A DNA stretch of 64,000 nt from Bacillus timonensis (GTDB taxonomy: Bacteria; Bacillota; Bacilli; Bacillales; Bacillaceae_L). Below, one piece after another: positions 44,178 through 53,516 of this stretch. The stretch covers positions 461,760 to 525,759 of the forward strand of contig NZ_HE610986.1 in assembly GCF_000285535.1 (NCBI RefSeq), given 5' to 3'. The notes beneath the pieces were generated by a model. That model was not told the origin of the DNA. It made no database searches and saw only the letters and a program-made list of their open reading frames with translations. Position numbers and translations under genes: made by a program. Numbering within the stretch: position 1 is the stretch's first letter; each line of letters begins with the position of its first letter.

Positions 44178-44853
44178 AGCCGTAATCACCCCTTACTTCA
44201 TCACGCGCTATTTTTCCGCCTTCAATGGCGATTACACGCTTTTTTATGGTATTAACAATTTCACGGTTATGGGTTGCCATAATGATGGTCGTACCACGGA
44301 AATTGATTTCATCAAATATATTCATGATTTCCCAAGATGTTTCAGGGTCAAGGTTACCCGTAGGCTCGTCCGCAATGAGCGCACCTGGAGAGTTCACGAT
44401 TGAACGTGCTATAGATACACGTTGCTGCTCCCCACCGGATAACTCATCTGGTAAAAAGCGCGCTTTGTGCTTTAATTTAACAAGATCTAGCACATCCATC
44501 ACACGTTTTTTAATATTCTTTGGATTTTCTTCAATAACTTCAAGGGCAAACGCCACATTTTCATAAACGGTTAGACGTGGTAACAGCTTGAAATCCTGGA
44601 ACACAACGCCGATATTTCGACGTAATTGCGGAACCTTTTTTTCCTTTAATCTAGCAAGGTCCATGCCGTTGATAATGATTGAACCTTTTGTCGGCTTCTC
44701 TTCACGATACATCATTTTAATAAAAGTTGATTTTCCCGCTCCACTCGGGCCAACCACATACACGAACTCACCTTGCTCGATTTTTACATTTATTCCATTA
44801 ACGGCCATGACGCCGTTCGGATACTTTTTATAGACATCCTTCATTTCTATCAT
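44167..44853 (-). CDS. ftsE: FtsE ATP-binding protein
   Basis: 228 residues from ATG 44853 (AGGTGATTCGT upstream), the B. subtilis length; GTG 44862 is an alternative. Walker [24 protein letters not shown], signature [14 protein letters not shown], Walker [14 protein letters not shown], switch IIMATHN. Forms the FtsEX complex that couples ATP hydrolysis to peptidoglycan hydrolase control. Overlaps ftsX by 11 bases. Confidence 0.95.
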   Translation of the reverse strand: MIEMKDVYKKYPNGVMAVNGINVKIEQGEFVYVVGPSGAGKSTFIKMMYREEKPTKGSIIINGMDLARLKEKKVPQLRRNIGVVFQDFKLLPRLTVYENVAFALEVIEENPKNIKKRVMDVLDLVKLKHKARFLPDELSGGEQQRVSIARSIVNSPGALIADEPTGNLDPETSWEIMNIFDEINFRGTTIIMATHNREIVNTIKKRVIAIEGGKIARDEVRGDYGYEA

Positions 44854-45344
44854 ACGAATCACCTATCATCGATTTTTTTATCCTCGTCAGCTGGCAATAT
44901 GTCCCCCAGCGGATTATGGGAGATTATGGTTCGTTTTTTAATGGAAATTTTCTAATTTCCGGCACGAATACGCCTAAGGCGCATATAAGTTAGTAATCTA
45001 TCAAATGAAAATAGAAGCGCCTCTGTCCTTTTAGACATGATTGCGCCCCTATTCAACTATGCAAATTGAAATTAAAAGACATAATGAGCAATTTTTCTCT
45101 ACTTTTTTTACTGCTTTTTTCATTATAACATCATTATTCGTCAAATTACGACTAAAAATATTACAGTTTCATTTCATGGCAGCTTAGGTTGCGATGAGGA
45201 ATGGGTTCGGCTGGGGGTGTGTAAATATTGGTATTGGGGGATGTGATAGATTCTGCCTTTATTTCTCTCCTATATCGTCTAGATTCATAGACTTTACTAA
45301 TCGAAAAACGAATTTTCTTGAAGGAACATTCAAAAAAGGGCTGG

Positions 45345-45473
45345 GGTTTGGGACACAAAGTTGGAGATTTGGGACATTATGTGTTGGATATGGGACAATG
45401 ATTGAGATTTATGGGACACAAAGCTTAATTTATGGGACAGATTTCATCATCATTTACGGGACAACATACATAA
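45345..45473 (+). repeat. 21-bp phased GGGACA array, locus 3
   Basis: GGGACA starts at 45350, 45371, 45392, 45413, 45434 and 45458; spacings 21, 21, 21, 21 and 24. Unit consensus (G/T)(A/T)TATGGGACA is the same as at 19.2 and 34.7 kb. The gap 44854-45548 between ftsE and cccB contains this array, a poorly conserved AT-rich stretch and the cccB terminator; no gene is seen. Confidence 0.85.
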
Positions 45474-45510
45474 CATTACATAACGTTAAATTTCCCGCTC
45501 CAAATTAAAA

Positions 45511-45533
45511 GCCTTCCGGTTCACCCGGAAGGC
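45511..45533 (-). terminator. Terminator of cccB
   Basis: GCCTTCCGG / CCGGAAGGC stem, followed on the minus strand by TTTTAATTTG. A very similar hairpin stands beside the 21-bp array near 34777. Confidence 0.8.
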
Positions 45534-45548
45534 CCACAAACTTATTAC

Positions 45549-45887
45549 TTATTTTTTCTCAGATAACCATGTAGCAACTGCTTCTTTATCATCACCATCG
45601 ATAAGGCCAGCTGGCATACCTGGTCTACCTTCTGTGATGATTCCAGAAATTTCATCTTTGCTGTACTTAGATCCAACTTTTGTTAGGTCTGGACCAGCTC
45701 CACCAGTTAAATCTGCACCATGACATGATGCACAGTTTCCCTTGAAGATTTCTTCGGCATTAGCAGTAGAAGCCCCACCGTTGTCACCCGCATTATCGTT
45801 TCCTGCATTGTCGTCCCCACCGCCACATGCAGCTAACGCGAACACAAGTGATGTACCTACTAGAAATCCAAATAGCTTACGTTTCAC
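45549..45887 (-). CDS. cccB: Membrane-anchored cytochrome c-551
   Basis: 112 residues. Lipoprotein signal with lipobox LAAC (Cys21), a Gly/Asn/Asp-rich linker ([17 protein letters not shown]), then a small c-type domain with the heme motif CASCH and axial Met in GRPGMPAG. Carries electrons on the outer face of the membrane. Position between yvjA and ftsE matches B. subtilis. Confidence 0.95.
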   Translation of the reverse strand: MKRKLFGFLVGTSLVFALAACGGGDDNAGNDNAGDNGGASTANAEEIFKGNCASCHGADLTGGAGPDLTKVGSKYSKDEISGIITEGRPGMPAGLIDGDDKEAVATWLSEKK

Positions 45888-45942
45888 AGATTTTACCCCC
45901 TGTAATAAATTTTTCCATTATACAAATTTTATTATACCCCTT

Positions 45943-46809
45943 TTAAGCTCTTTTAAAACCCTCTCCTAATACCTCCGCAGCATCCATAACGACGACAAAT
46001 GCAGATGTATCAACAGTTTGAACCACTTGTTTCAATTTTGTGAACTCTTTCTGTTCAACCACACACATGAGCATTGGACGCTCGTCGTCGGTGTAACCAC
46101 CATATCCAGACAGCTTTGTCACTCCTCTGTCCAGTTTGTCAAAAATCTCCTGGCGTACTTCATCCTGTCTGTTCGTAATAATGAGAGCCATTTTCGAATT
46201 GCCTAGACCAACCTGTACCAAATCAATTGTTTTGCTTGTAACAAAAAGTCCAATTAGGGCATAGAGTCCACTCTCAATATTAAACACGATTGCTGCTGTC
46301 ACAACAATCAAACCATCGATAAACATTACACATTTTCCAAGAGAGATTCCTGTAAACTTATGAACAATCTGAGCAGCCAAGTCTGTCCCACCTGTCGACG
46401 CATTGCCCCGGAATGTGATGCCGAGTCCCAAACCTACTCCAATTCCGCCGAATAAAGCTCCGAGTAATGGATCGAGCGTTGCGGGTTCCAGATTTCTAGA
46501 AAGATAAACAACAAATGGTAAAAAAAGAGTGCCAATTAGCGTCCGGGCACCATACGTCTTTCCAAGAAAAATGACCCCTGCAATAAATAAAGGGATATTA
46601 AATGCCCATTGAACATAAGCTGCTTCCCATCCGAAAAGAGAGTAGAGGATTGTACTAATCCCACTCACTCCTCCGGATGCAACCTTGTTCGGTAACAAAA
46701 ACAAATTAAATGACAAAGCCACCGTGGCCGAACCGAGTAGTATGTATATAAGTTCCTTACCTTTTTGAAGTGTCGGATGTACTTCGCGCTGACGTCTTTT
46801 TCTATTCAT
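45943..46809 (-). CDS. yvjA: YitT-family membrane protein with DUF2179 domain
   Basis: 288 residues from ATG 46809 (GGAGG 7 bases upstream). Five or six helices (LIYILLGSATVALSFNLFLLPNKVASGGVSGIST; GNASTGGTDLAAQIVHKF is the family signature) then a soluble C-terminal DUF2179 domain (ALIITNRQDEVRQEIFDKLDRGVTKLSGYGGYTDDERPMLMCVV). Role unknown. Symbol from synteny with cccB-ftsEX. Confidence 0.88.
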   Translation of the reverse strand: MNRKRRQREVHPTLQKGKELIYILLGSATVALSFNLFLLPNKVASGGVSGISTILYSLFGWEAAYVQWAFNIPLFIAGVIFLGKTYGARTLIGTLFLPFVVYLSRNLEPATLDPLLGALFGGIGVGLGLGITFRGNASTGGTDLAAQIVHKFTGISLGKCVMFIDGLIVVTAAIVFNIESGLYALIGLFVTSKTIDLVQVGLGNSKMALIITNRQDEVRQEIFDKLDRGVTKLSGYGGYTDDERPMLMCVVEQKEFTKLKQVVQTVDTSAFVVVMDAAEVLGEGFKRA

Positions 46810-46983
46810 GAATATACCTCCGTTTGCAAACAACACGAATGAAGCCTATGGCAGTATATCACGGCTTTCAAAGCAAGTAAACGCCAGCAATATAACGTGG
46901 TAAAGCAACAAAATATACACCTACATCGTTAGTTTGTAACGATAAATGAATATTATTACAAAAATGCGTATAAAAGTGAAAAA

Positions 46984-47005
46984 GAGCCAACATTAGCCCT
47001 TTTTT
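46984..47005 (-). terminator. Terminator of the metallophosphoesterase gene
   Basis: GGGCTAA and TTGGCTC pair on the minus strand, followed by TTTTTCAC. Confidence 0.7.
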
Positions 47006-47014
47006 CACTGTCCC

Positions 47015-50000
47015 TCACTCTTTTCGAAATGACCAAATATTCGAGATGGCTCGGCCTGTATACCTATCTTCCACGACTGCATACCAGAAATATGTGCGGT
47101 TCCGTTCAAGCCCTGTCCACATGACTTCAGCTGTTTTACCGCTTTTCGCTTTGTCTTTCCCAATTACATGATCGGTGTAGACATTAACCGTAAAATAATC
47201 TGTAGCAATCCGCTTCGTCATTGGCGCCAAATCCATGTCAATCACAAATTCGTCTTTTCCAGGATACTCATCTTGGTCGTAATAATTGTAATCATCCAGA
47301 TATGGCGAATACGTGTTAACCAAAATTCGGTTGTTTTTTTGATCAAATTGCAGCAGCCTCATGTAGCCCTGACCGCCTTCAGGGCCCGCCTGGTAATCTG
47401 CGAGCATCTGTGTTACCGTTCGGTCTGGTTCACCATCGCCGTCATCGTCAATTTCATCCACATATGTTTGTGCCCCATGATAATGACCACACAGCACCAT
47501 CAAGACATTTTTGTTTGGAACAACAATCTTCTTAAAAAGCCTCTCACCCATTGGATGCCTCGTGCCTGTGGCAAGCAAGTATTCGTGGAAGCTTAAAATT
47601 GCTTTACGATCTGGGTGGGCAGCTAGTACATCATTTACCCACTGGATGCCTTCATCTGTTATCCCCCAGCCGAGATATACCATGATAAAATCGTTACCAC
47701 CTGCTGAAATTAAATCATAATGCCCTCGATTATTGAGGTACGAGCCACCATAATAAGGTTTATCCTTAAATCGATGCTCACCAAAATACTTGTAGAAAGC
47801 AGAATAATCATTATTCACCTGGTCAACATCATGATTTCCAGCCAACACACCATATGGAATGTGGTGGTCATCCAATACCTTCATTGCTTTATCCGCATTT
47901 TGCCATTGTTTTTTCTTTGTCGATTGATTGACCAAATCACCTGTATGAAACACGTATTTAATATTGAGCTCCTTCTGCATGTCCGCAATCCACTCGGTTT
48001 GTTTCATAAAAATTTCCGGATAACTTTCAGCGTAAAATTGAGTATCGGACATCCAAACAAAGGTGTAATCAAACTCATCTGCAATTTCATCCTGCACCAA
48101 AACATTGATTTTCTGGTCGCGAACATAGTCATCGACTTCCACATCGGCGCTAATTGTAAAATCCTTCGAACCTGCTACCTTGTAATCAAGTAACATCCAT
48201 TTCCCTTCAATGTGATTCCAGGCGTACATCGAAACCTTTCGACCTTCAAGCGAGTTCCCTTTCCAAACAAGCTCGACCCGGTCATTGGCATCAAGCTCTT
48301 CAGCAACGGTGACATCAAATCGGTGATAGGGGAATTTGGTATCGGAATCGGTCACCAAATAGGAACCATCAGCCTTCGAAACAAGGGAGACATCTTCAGG
48401 TGTAAAAGCCTTCTCCCCATTAGGAACCATCGCTTTTGGTGGTTCAAACTCAACAGCATTTTTAAATCCTTTTACACTTGAAGTCACATCATACTTGTAC
48501 GCCTCATAAAAAGTGACATCCAGCTTATCCTTCATCGGATCCTTGACCTTCACTTGTAAAAGTGGATCTCCATCAATCTTTGATTTTGGAGAAATCCGCT
48601 TAGGTTTTTGAGGATTTTCATCAACTACTTTAAAATGAAAAACTTCCTTTTTTTGTTTCCAACGTGGTCTACTGCCCGAACCACAAGCCTGTGTTTACCT
48701 GGTTTTAGTTTAGATGACGCTGTTTTATACGGAACCTCAATTTCTTCTCCATCCAAGGTTACCGTCGTTTTTTCAACTCCAGAAAGCTTATCCTTCACAT
48801 CCACATCAATTGTAAAAGTACCCTTGTATGGTTTCTTTTTCAGATTTGTTTTAATCGAGGGGGCTGTGTTATCGACTAAAACCTGTGAACTGACCTTCTC
48901 ATCCCCGCTCTGAACGGTAACCAAATGGTTTCGGTCGTGTACCTCTAAAGTGTTCCATTTGTAGGTCAGTGAACGGGCCTCTTTTTCCGTAACCGAAAAT
49001 GTAAAATCAGCATGAGAATATTTATCACCCATGTTCAAAATTCGATTGGGATCACTATAATTCGGGTCCCTTATCACCGTACCATCACCAAGGATAAGTC
49101 GGACGTTCCGTAAGTGGAAATCATCACGATTTTCCTTCGACCAAAGCTCAAATGGGGATGCCTTGTTCCCAGAACGGACGGTAATCGTTGTATTCCCAAC
49201 AGGAAGCCGCTCCGGCTCAATTGGAATCGTGAAGGTTTTCCATTCTGTGAGCCAATCTTGATCCATGATGGTTAAAACTTCCTTGCCCATCGTAACGGCA
49301 TTTTGAAAATACGTATTTAGGCCATTTACCTCAAAAACGAAGTAAGCCGTGTGTTCAAGCGAACGATATATCCCTTCCGTTATCTCATTTCCGTCAATCA
49401 GCAACTTCATTGGAGCATTATCTTTCGAAGTAGCCTTGATTACTTTTTTTCCACGAAGCATCTCGTCATTTTTCAAGTTTAATCTTAGATTTGAATGATT
49501 GAGCTCATTTTTGATTGTTACGCGATAGGTCTCACTTTTCACCTCGTTCGTGCCATCGGATACAACGTAATAATAATCAAGATATTCACGTCCGATTAAC
49601 TCAGGGGCTTGGATGGTATGGTGAAATAGTAAATCCTCATAGCTTTGACGTAAAATAACTTCGTTGAAATGGTCCTCGTGGTTGATTTTATAAAACAGTC
49701 GGACAGATTTGACATCGTTATCGTCTTTTACTGCTGCGATGAGTTCAAGATTGTCTTCTTGATTAACTTCCGTTGTTAATGTTATGTCCTCAATCGTCGG
49801 TGGAATTGAATCTTTTTTGATATGAACAGGTTTCTCTGGCACCTGGTAGCTTTCAACCTGACCAGGTGTCGCCTCCTTTGTGCCTATTCTTTTAGATATC
49901 GTGGATTTATTGGTTGGATATCGGTACACAATTCCCTTATTGACTTCAGACTTATAATAGTACGCGACGGAAATCTCCCGATGCGTATTCGTGCCAACCA

Positions 50001-50760
50001 CTATACCTCGCTTGCTATTGTTCGCCATACCATCACTGTAGACGCGAACAATACTTTCATTTTCTTTCAGTTTCGTACCGTAATGTGCATTAAAATCGTC
50101 CACCGTCTGCTCATTGTTTTGATTATTGATAATCCAGAGGACAAGCGTTTTGCGCGCTGGGATTACCAGATTCTCCGTAACAGTTGGCCAGATTACGTCT
50201 GTACGCGGGTCCTTCCCATATCTGTAGTAAAGTTTATAATCCTTGAAATGAACCGGTTTGTCACTGTTATTGTAGATTTCTACAAATTCAAATCCGTCAG
50301 CACTTCCAACATTCGTTGAATTAGGGACAATCTCCGTCACGAGTAGCTGTGGCATTTTGGTAAAATCAATCTCTTTTTGTACCACTAGGATCGTGTTTTC
50401 ACCCGTTCTTGCAGTATTCGTCCCGTCGTTTGCTTCAATATAATATGAAATTTCATCAAACACATGAAAACCGGGGATTTCGGCTTTATATGTTTGCCCA
50501 TTCTGACTCATCTTGATTTTTCTGAACTCGGTTGTGTCTCCCGTTTTATAAAAAAGAGTCACATTTTGAATGGCGGTATCATCTGTTACTTCAGCTTTGA
50601 TTTTGATTGGTAAGAGCGGCTTGGTAGTGGTGATTGGTTTGTGTGTAATCACAGGCGCTGTTGTGTCGCGCTGTGCAAGCACCATTTCAGGGCTTGCTGT
50701 ACAAGTTAAAAGAAAAAAGAATAGAAAAGTTATTTTCAGCATTTGTTGCCAAAAATTCAT
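47015..50760 (-). pseudogene. Large secreted lamin-tail/metallophosphoesterase protein, split by one homopolymer frameshift
   Basis: ATG 50760 (GGAGGGT upstream) opens a signal peptide, then Ig-like modules, a lamin-tail-like domain (LLVTEIVPNSTNVGSADGFEFVEIYNNSDKPVHF, about 138-260) and more Ig-like parts, ending early at GNKKRKFFILK. One extra A in the seven-A run opposite 48648-48654 continues as KKKEVFHFKVVDENPQKPKRISPKS into the second frame, which carries a calcineurin-like phosphoesterase (WMSDTQFYAESYPE, FHTGDLVNQS, LAGNHDVDQV, LCGHYHGA). Joined length is 3,747 bases, 1,248 residues. Probably an extracellular phosphatase or nuclease. Confidence 0.85.
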
Positions 50761-50866
50761 ACAGCATACCCTCCAGAATATTTTTCCATTCTTAGTCTTT
50801 CAATTCTTAGAAAAATCATGTAAAAATGGGAGGAAATAAGTAAAAAGAACTATTATGGGGATAAAA

Positions 50867-50891
50867 AAAGACGACTATAAAAGTCATCTTT
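50867..50891 (-). terminator. Terminator of the 268-residue gene
   Basis: AAAGATGACTT / AGTCGTCTTT stem on the minus strand followed by TTTTTATC. Confidence 0.75.
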
Positions 50892-50907
50892 GGTTTCGTG
50901 ATATGAT

Positions 50908-51714
50908 TTATTCAACTGAGGCTGCTACAGTTCCAACAGCGTCGAGGATTTCGTGCCATTCCTCGTATGTAGTTAATTTGATGCTAACCGGCTTTTGGGT
51001 ATCTTCAAGATATTCGACGATCCACATTCCTCTTTTGGAAGGTAAAAAGAAGACAATATTATCAAGAAGAAAATCGCCTTCTATATTCGGGATTTCAAAA
51101 TGTGAAATATTATAAAGCGACCAATCATGCTCTTCTAAGTCCTGTGTGAAGTGATTGAAGCTCAGCTCTTCCGATGGTGTAAAGTTCGCTTGGTTCCGTA
51201 CCTTCGTAGTCTTAGTCTCGTCACTTAGCCAGTCAAATGCTTCGTCCGTTAAGAAAAATCCATGTGTCTCTGGGAGCTCGCCGCCAGCATTATCAAATGA
51301 ATAAAAGTCCTTTATGACAGCTGGAATTTCGTCATTTGATAAGAGGGCGAATTCATGCATGATGTCTTCTGCAATCACATGTGCAAGCCAAATGTCCTCT
51401 TCAAAATGGTGAATCATTAATACGCTTCGCCCTGAGATATTCGAGCAACGAATCATCCATTTAGATTCGACATATTGCTTAATAAAGATTTGCATTTCTT
51501 CACTTAATGGATGCTCATCTTCTCCCGTTTTATCAGGGTCCCACAGCGACTTAATCACGAGCTGATGGATTGTTGATTCCATGATGGCAGTCCATTCTTC
51601 AGGTGTTTTTTCTCCGTACGAAGCCTCTGCGATTCCCTTCGCCACGGCTGGATAACCACAAACCGAAACCAACAATGCTAATTCCTCGGTCGTGCATGTT
51701 AATGCATGATTCAT
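50908..51714 (-). CDS. Unknown protein, possible EspG-like partner of the glycine-zipper protein
   Basis: 268 residues, no signal peptide or membrane helix. Acidic and rich in aromatic residues (SSLYNISHFEIPNIEG-like). The pattern TTEELALLVSVCGYPAVAKGI, VESKWMIRCSNISGRSVLMIHHFEEDIWLAHV recalls EspG-type type VII secretion chaperones, but I cannot confirm this by eye. AAAGGAGG precedes ATG 51714. It follows a small membrane gene and an effector-like gene on the same strand, which is the main reason for the suggestion. Confidence 0.6.
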   Translation of the reverse strand: MNHALTCTTEELALLVSVCGYPAVAKGIAEASYGEKTPEEWTAIMESTIHQLVIKSLWDPDKTGEDEHPLSEEMQIFIKQYVESKWMIRCSNISGRSVLMIHHFEEDIWLAHVIAEDIMHEFALLSNDEIPAVIKDFYSFDNAGGELPETHGFFLTDEAFDWLSDETKTTKVRNQANFTPSEELSFNHFTQDLEEHDWSLYNISHFEIPNIEGDFLLDNIVFFLPSKRGMWIVEYLEDTQKPVSIKLTTYEEWHEILDAVGTVAASVE

Positions 51715-51795
51715 TTTTGTTACCTCCTTTGGGTTTAAATAGGTTAATGTGATGTGTTACCCACGAGGGTGCGAAAACGATAATTGGTTTCCCCT

Positions 51796-52137
51796 CTATA
51801 AAAATAGTGCATACAATGCCGCTTTGATCATGTAATAGATAATCATAAATACGATTCCCAAACCTACTGTGATAACGAGCAAGAGGAGTCTTCGTACAAG
51901 CCACGAGTATTTACTAAGTTTATTGTAAATGAACGGACCCAGCCCAAACAGGAATAAAACAATAAACGTAAAAAGCTTAAGAAAGGGATTCTTTGTGTTT
52001 CTAAATATACCTGTTTCCACATGATCAACCATGACATTGCCAAGTAAAATGGTTAGGAAACTGATTCCAACCTGAAGAGAGAGCCATGCTCCTAAAAATA
52101 ATGTTACTAAATCGATGATTTCTTTTGTGTTGTCCAT
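51796..52137 (-). CDS. Small membrane protein, unknown function
   Basis: 113 residues with three predicted helices (about 10-35, 55-75 and 83-108) and a basic loop (YNKLSKYSWLVRR). ATG 52137 behind AGGATGAG, 25 bases after the glycine-zipper gene, so probably co-transcribed. An immunity-like role toward that protein is possible but only from context. Confidence 0.6.
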   Translation of the reverse strand: MDNTKEIIDLVTLFLGAWLSLQVGISFLTILLGNVMVDHVETGIFRNTKNPFLKLFTFIVLFLFGLGPFIYNKLSKYSWLVRRLLLLVITVGLGIVFMIIYYMIKAALYALFL

Positions 52138-52162
52138 AAAAACTCATCCTATCAACATGTAA

Positions 52163-53371
52163 TTAATCAAACCAGCTTTTTACTGATTTAAAGACTGATT
52201 TCCCGACATTTTCAACCGCTCCAAAGACTTTTTCACCAGCCTTCTTAATTGGCTCAGCTGCCTTTGAGCTGACAATTCCTCCTACAAGCCCACCGACGGC
52301 TCCTCCTATTACAATTCCAACCGGGCCACCTAAACTTCCTGCCATAGCGCCTAGCTTTGCACCACCCGCAATGGCCCCTACGCTCGCAACAGATCCAAAC
52401 GTAAATCGTCCAATTTTTTCAGCAGCTGTTAAATTAGCATTTTTCGGATCTACTAACTCTGTTGCATTCGCCGCGACGGCAATGATATTTCCTACCATTG
52501 GAATTCGATTTGCAACCGCCGTAAATCCTCTTGCTTTTGCAAGACTTGCTGCAACTTCCTTGGTACCGATTGTAATTCTTTTATGGAAACGCCCCATGAG
52601 TGTCGTGCCGTGCATGGCAGCATTCACATTTTTTGAAAAACCTGCAGCATGTTTTAACAATGCAGCTGGTCCTCTATAGGAACTTACAAAAGAATGGGCT
52701 AACTTTGAAACTGGATTTGTTGGAGTTGACCTTGAAAAGTCGTATAGATATTTTGCTATTTTAGAACTATATCCCGTTTTACTCGTCCATGAAGGTTTTG
52801 CAGTTACTGTAAATTTATATTGACCTCGGAATCTTTGCCCAATTGTTGGTTTTCCGCCAATATAGTTTATTTTTAAGTTTCTCATTAAAAATGCTGAAGA
52901 TGCGACTGACAATACCTGTGAGCCGACTAAAGCAATGTCCCAATTTGTGATTTGGGAGCTGACACTATTAAAATATGAAAGTACTTTATAAACAAGCGAC
53001 GATGGATCGGTGTTTTTCTTTTTTGTTGACTCGGCTTTTTTTCCGCCTGCTTCTGGGCTTGCCGGGCTCATTGACCGAGCTGCCTCCATCGTCATAAACG
53101 CACCGTTTAAGTAGCGTTCTGTTGATGAATAGCGACTGACAGATAGGTTTAAAAATGACTGTAGCTTTTTTACCTTTGCTTCTAATTGGTCAATCGAATT
53201 ACCTGCTTCATTTAATTGTGGCCGTGCCGAGGTCCTGGCCAAAATTCGATAATCGATGGAATTTCTGACTGATGCCACACCTCCCTCGATAGAGGAAAGT
53301 TTTGAAGCAATCGACCCCAATTGAGGACTACTTCCCATAACTTGACTAGGTTTAATCGTGATTCTAGACAA
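52163..53371 (-). CDS. Glycine-zipper protein with WXG/LXG-like helical N-terminus
   Basis: 402 residues from TTG 53371 (AAAGGAGGGTG upstream; a frame from 53446 would start inside a repeat). No signal peptide. The N-terminal 90 residues are helical (IASKLSSIEGGVASVRNSI; DQLEAKVKKLQSFLNLSVSRYSS), like type VII secretion substrates. The C-terminal part is a Gly-Ala membrane-active stretch (GGAKLGAMAGSLGGPVG; GGAVGGLVGGIVSS) and an amphipathic tail ending KSWFD. It looks like a pore-forming effector or secreted membrane-active protein; that is inference. Confidence 0.65.
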   Translation of the reverse strand: MSRITIKPSQVMGSSPQLGSIASKLSSIEGGVASVRNSIDYRILARTSARPQLNEAGNSIDQLEAKVKKLQSFLNLSVSRYSSTERYLNGAFMTMEAARSMSPASPEAGGKKAESTKKKNTDPSSLVYKVLSYFNSVSSQITNWDIALVGSQVLSVASSAFLMRNLKINYIGGKPTIGQRFRGQYKFTVTAKPSWTSKTGYSSKIAKYLYDFSRSTPTNPVSKLAHSFVSSYRGPAALLKHAAGFSKNVNAAMHGTTLMGRFHKRITIGTKEVAASLAKARGFTAVANRIPMVGNIIAVAANATELVDPKNANLTAAEKIGRFTFGSVASVGAIAGGAKLGAMAGSLGGPVGIVIGGAVGGLVGGIVSSKAAEPIKKAGEKVFGAVENVGKSVFKSVKSWFD

Positions 53372-53410
53372 AACTACACCCTCCTTTGATTTTACCATTT
53401 TTTCAAAAAC

Positions 53411-53436
53411 AGGCATCCGCCAAACAGCGAATGCCT
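53411..53436 (-). terminator. Terminator of the Ig-repeat gene
   Basis: AGGCATTCGC / GCGGATGCCT stem around TGTTTG on the minus strand, then GTTTTTG. It separates the kinase/Ig transcript from the glycine-zipper gene. Confidence 0.8.
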
Positions 53437-53443
53437 CAAAGTC

Positions 53444-53495
53444 CACACGATGTGGGTCACAAAGACGTTGCCACTCGAGACGTGGCGTTCTTAGT
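53444..53495. repeat. CGATGTGGGTCACAAAGACG dispersed repeat, internal copy
   Basis: CACACGATGTGGGTCACAAAGACGTTGCCAC followed by a GCCAC-N7-GTGGC hairpin and GTTCTTAG. Almost the same at 63957-64000, and inverted at 42425. It lies between the Ig gene and its neighbour. Confidence 0.75.
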
Positions 53496-53516
53496 CTTTG
53501 ATTTTATCCTCCAAAG

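Noticed and set aside
44863-45160. Possible RNA gene in the AT-rich stretch upstream of ftsE
   Set aside because: No convincing stem-loop set, terminator or conserved RNA motif could be seen.
45194-45508. 104-residue plus-strand frame with YGT every seven residues
   Set aside because: The heptad comes from the 21-bp GGGACA array; no good start, and the same array at 19.2 and 34.7 kb is not open in a comparable frame.
51599-51904. 101-residue minus-strand frame between two small genes
   Set aside because: It overlaps two better-supported genes and has no ribosome site.
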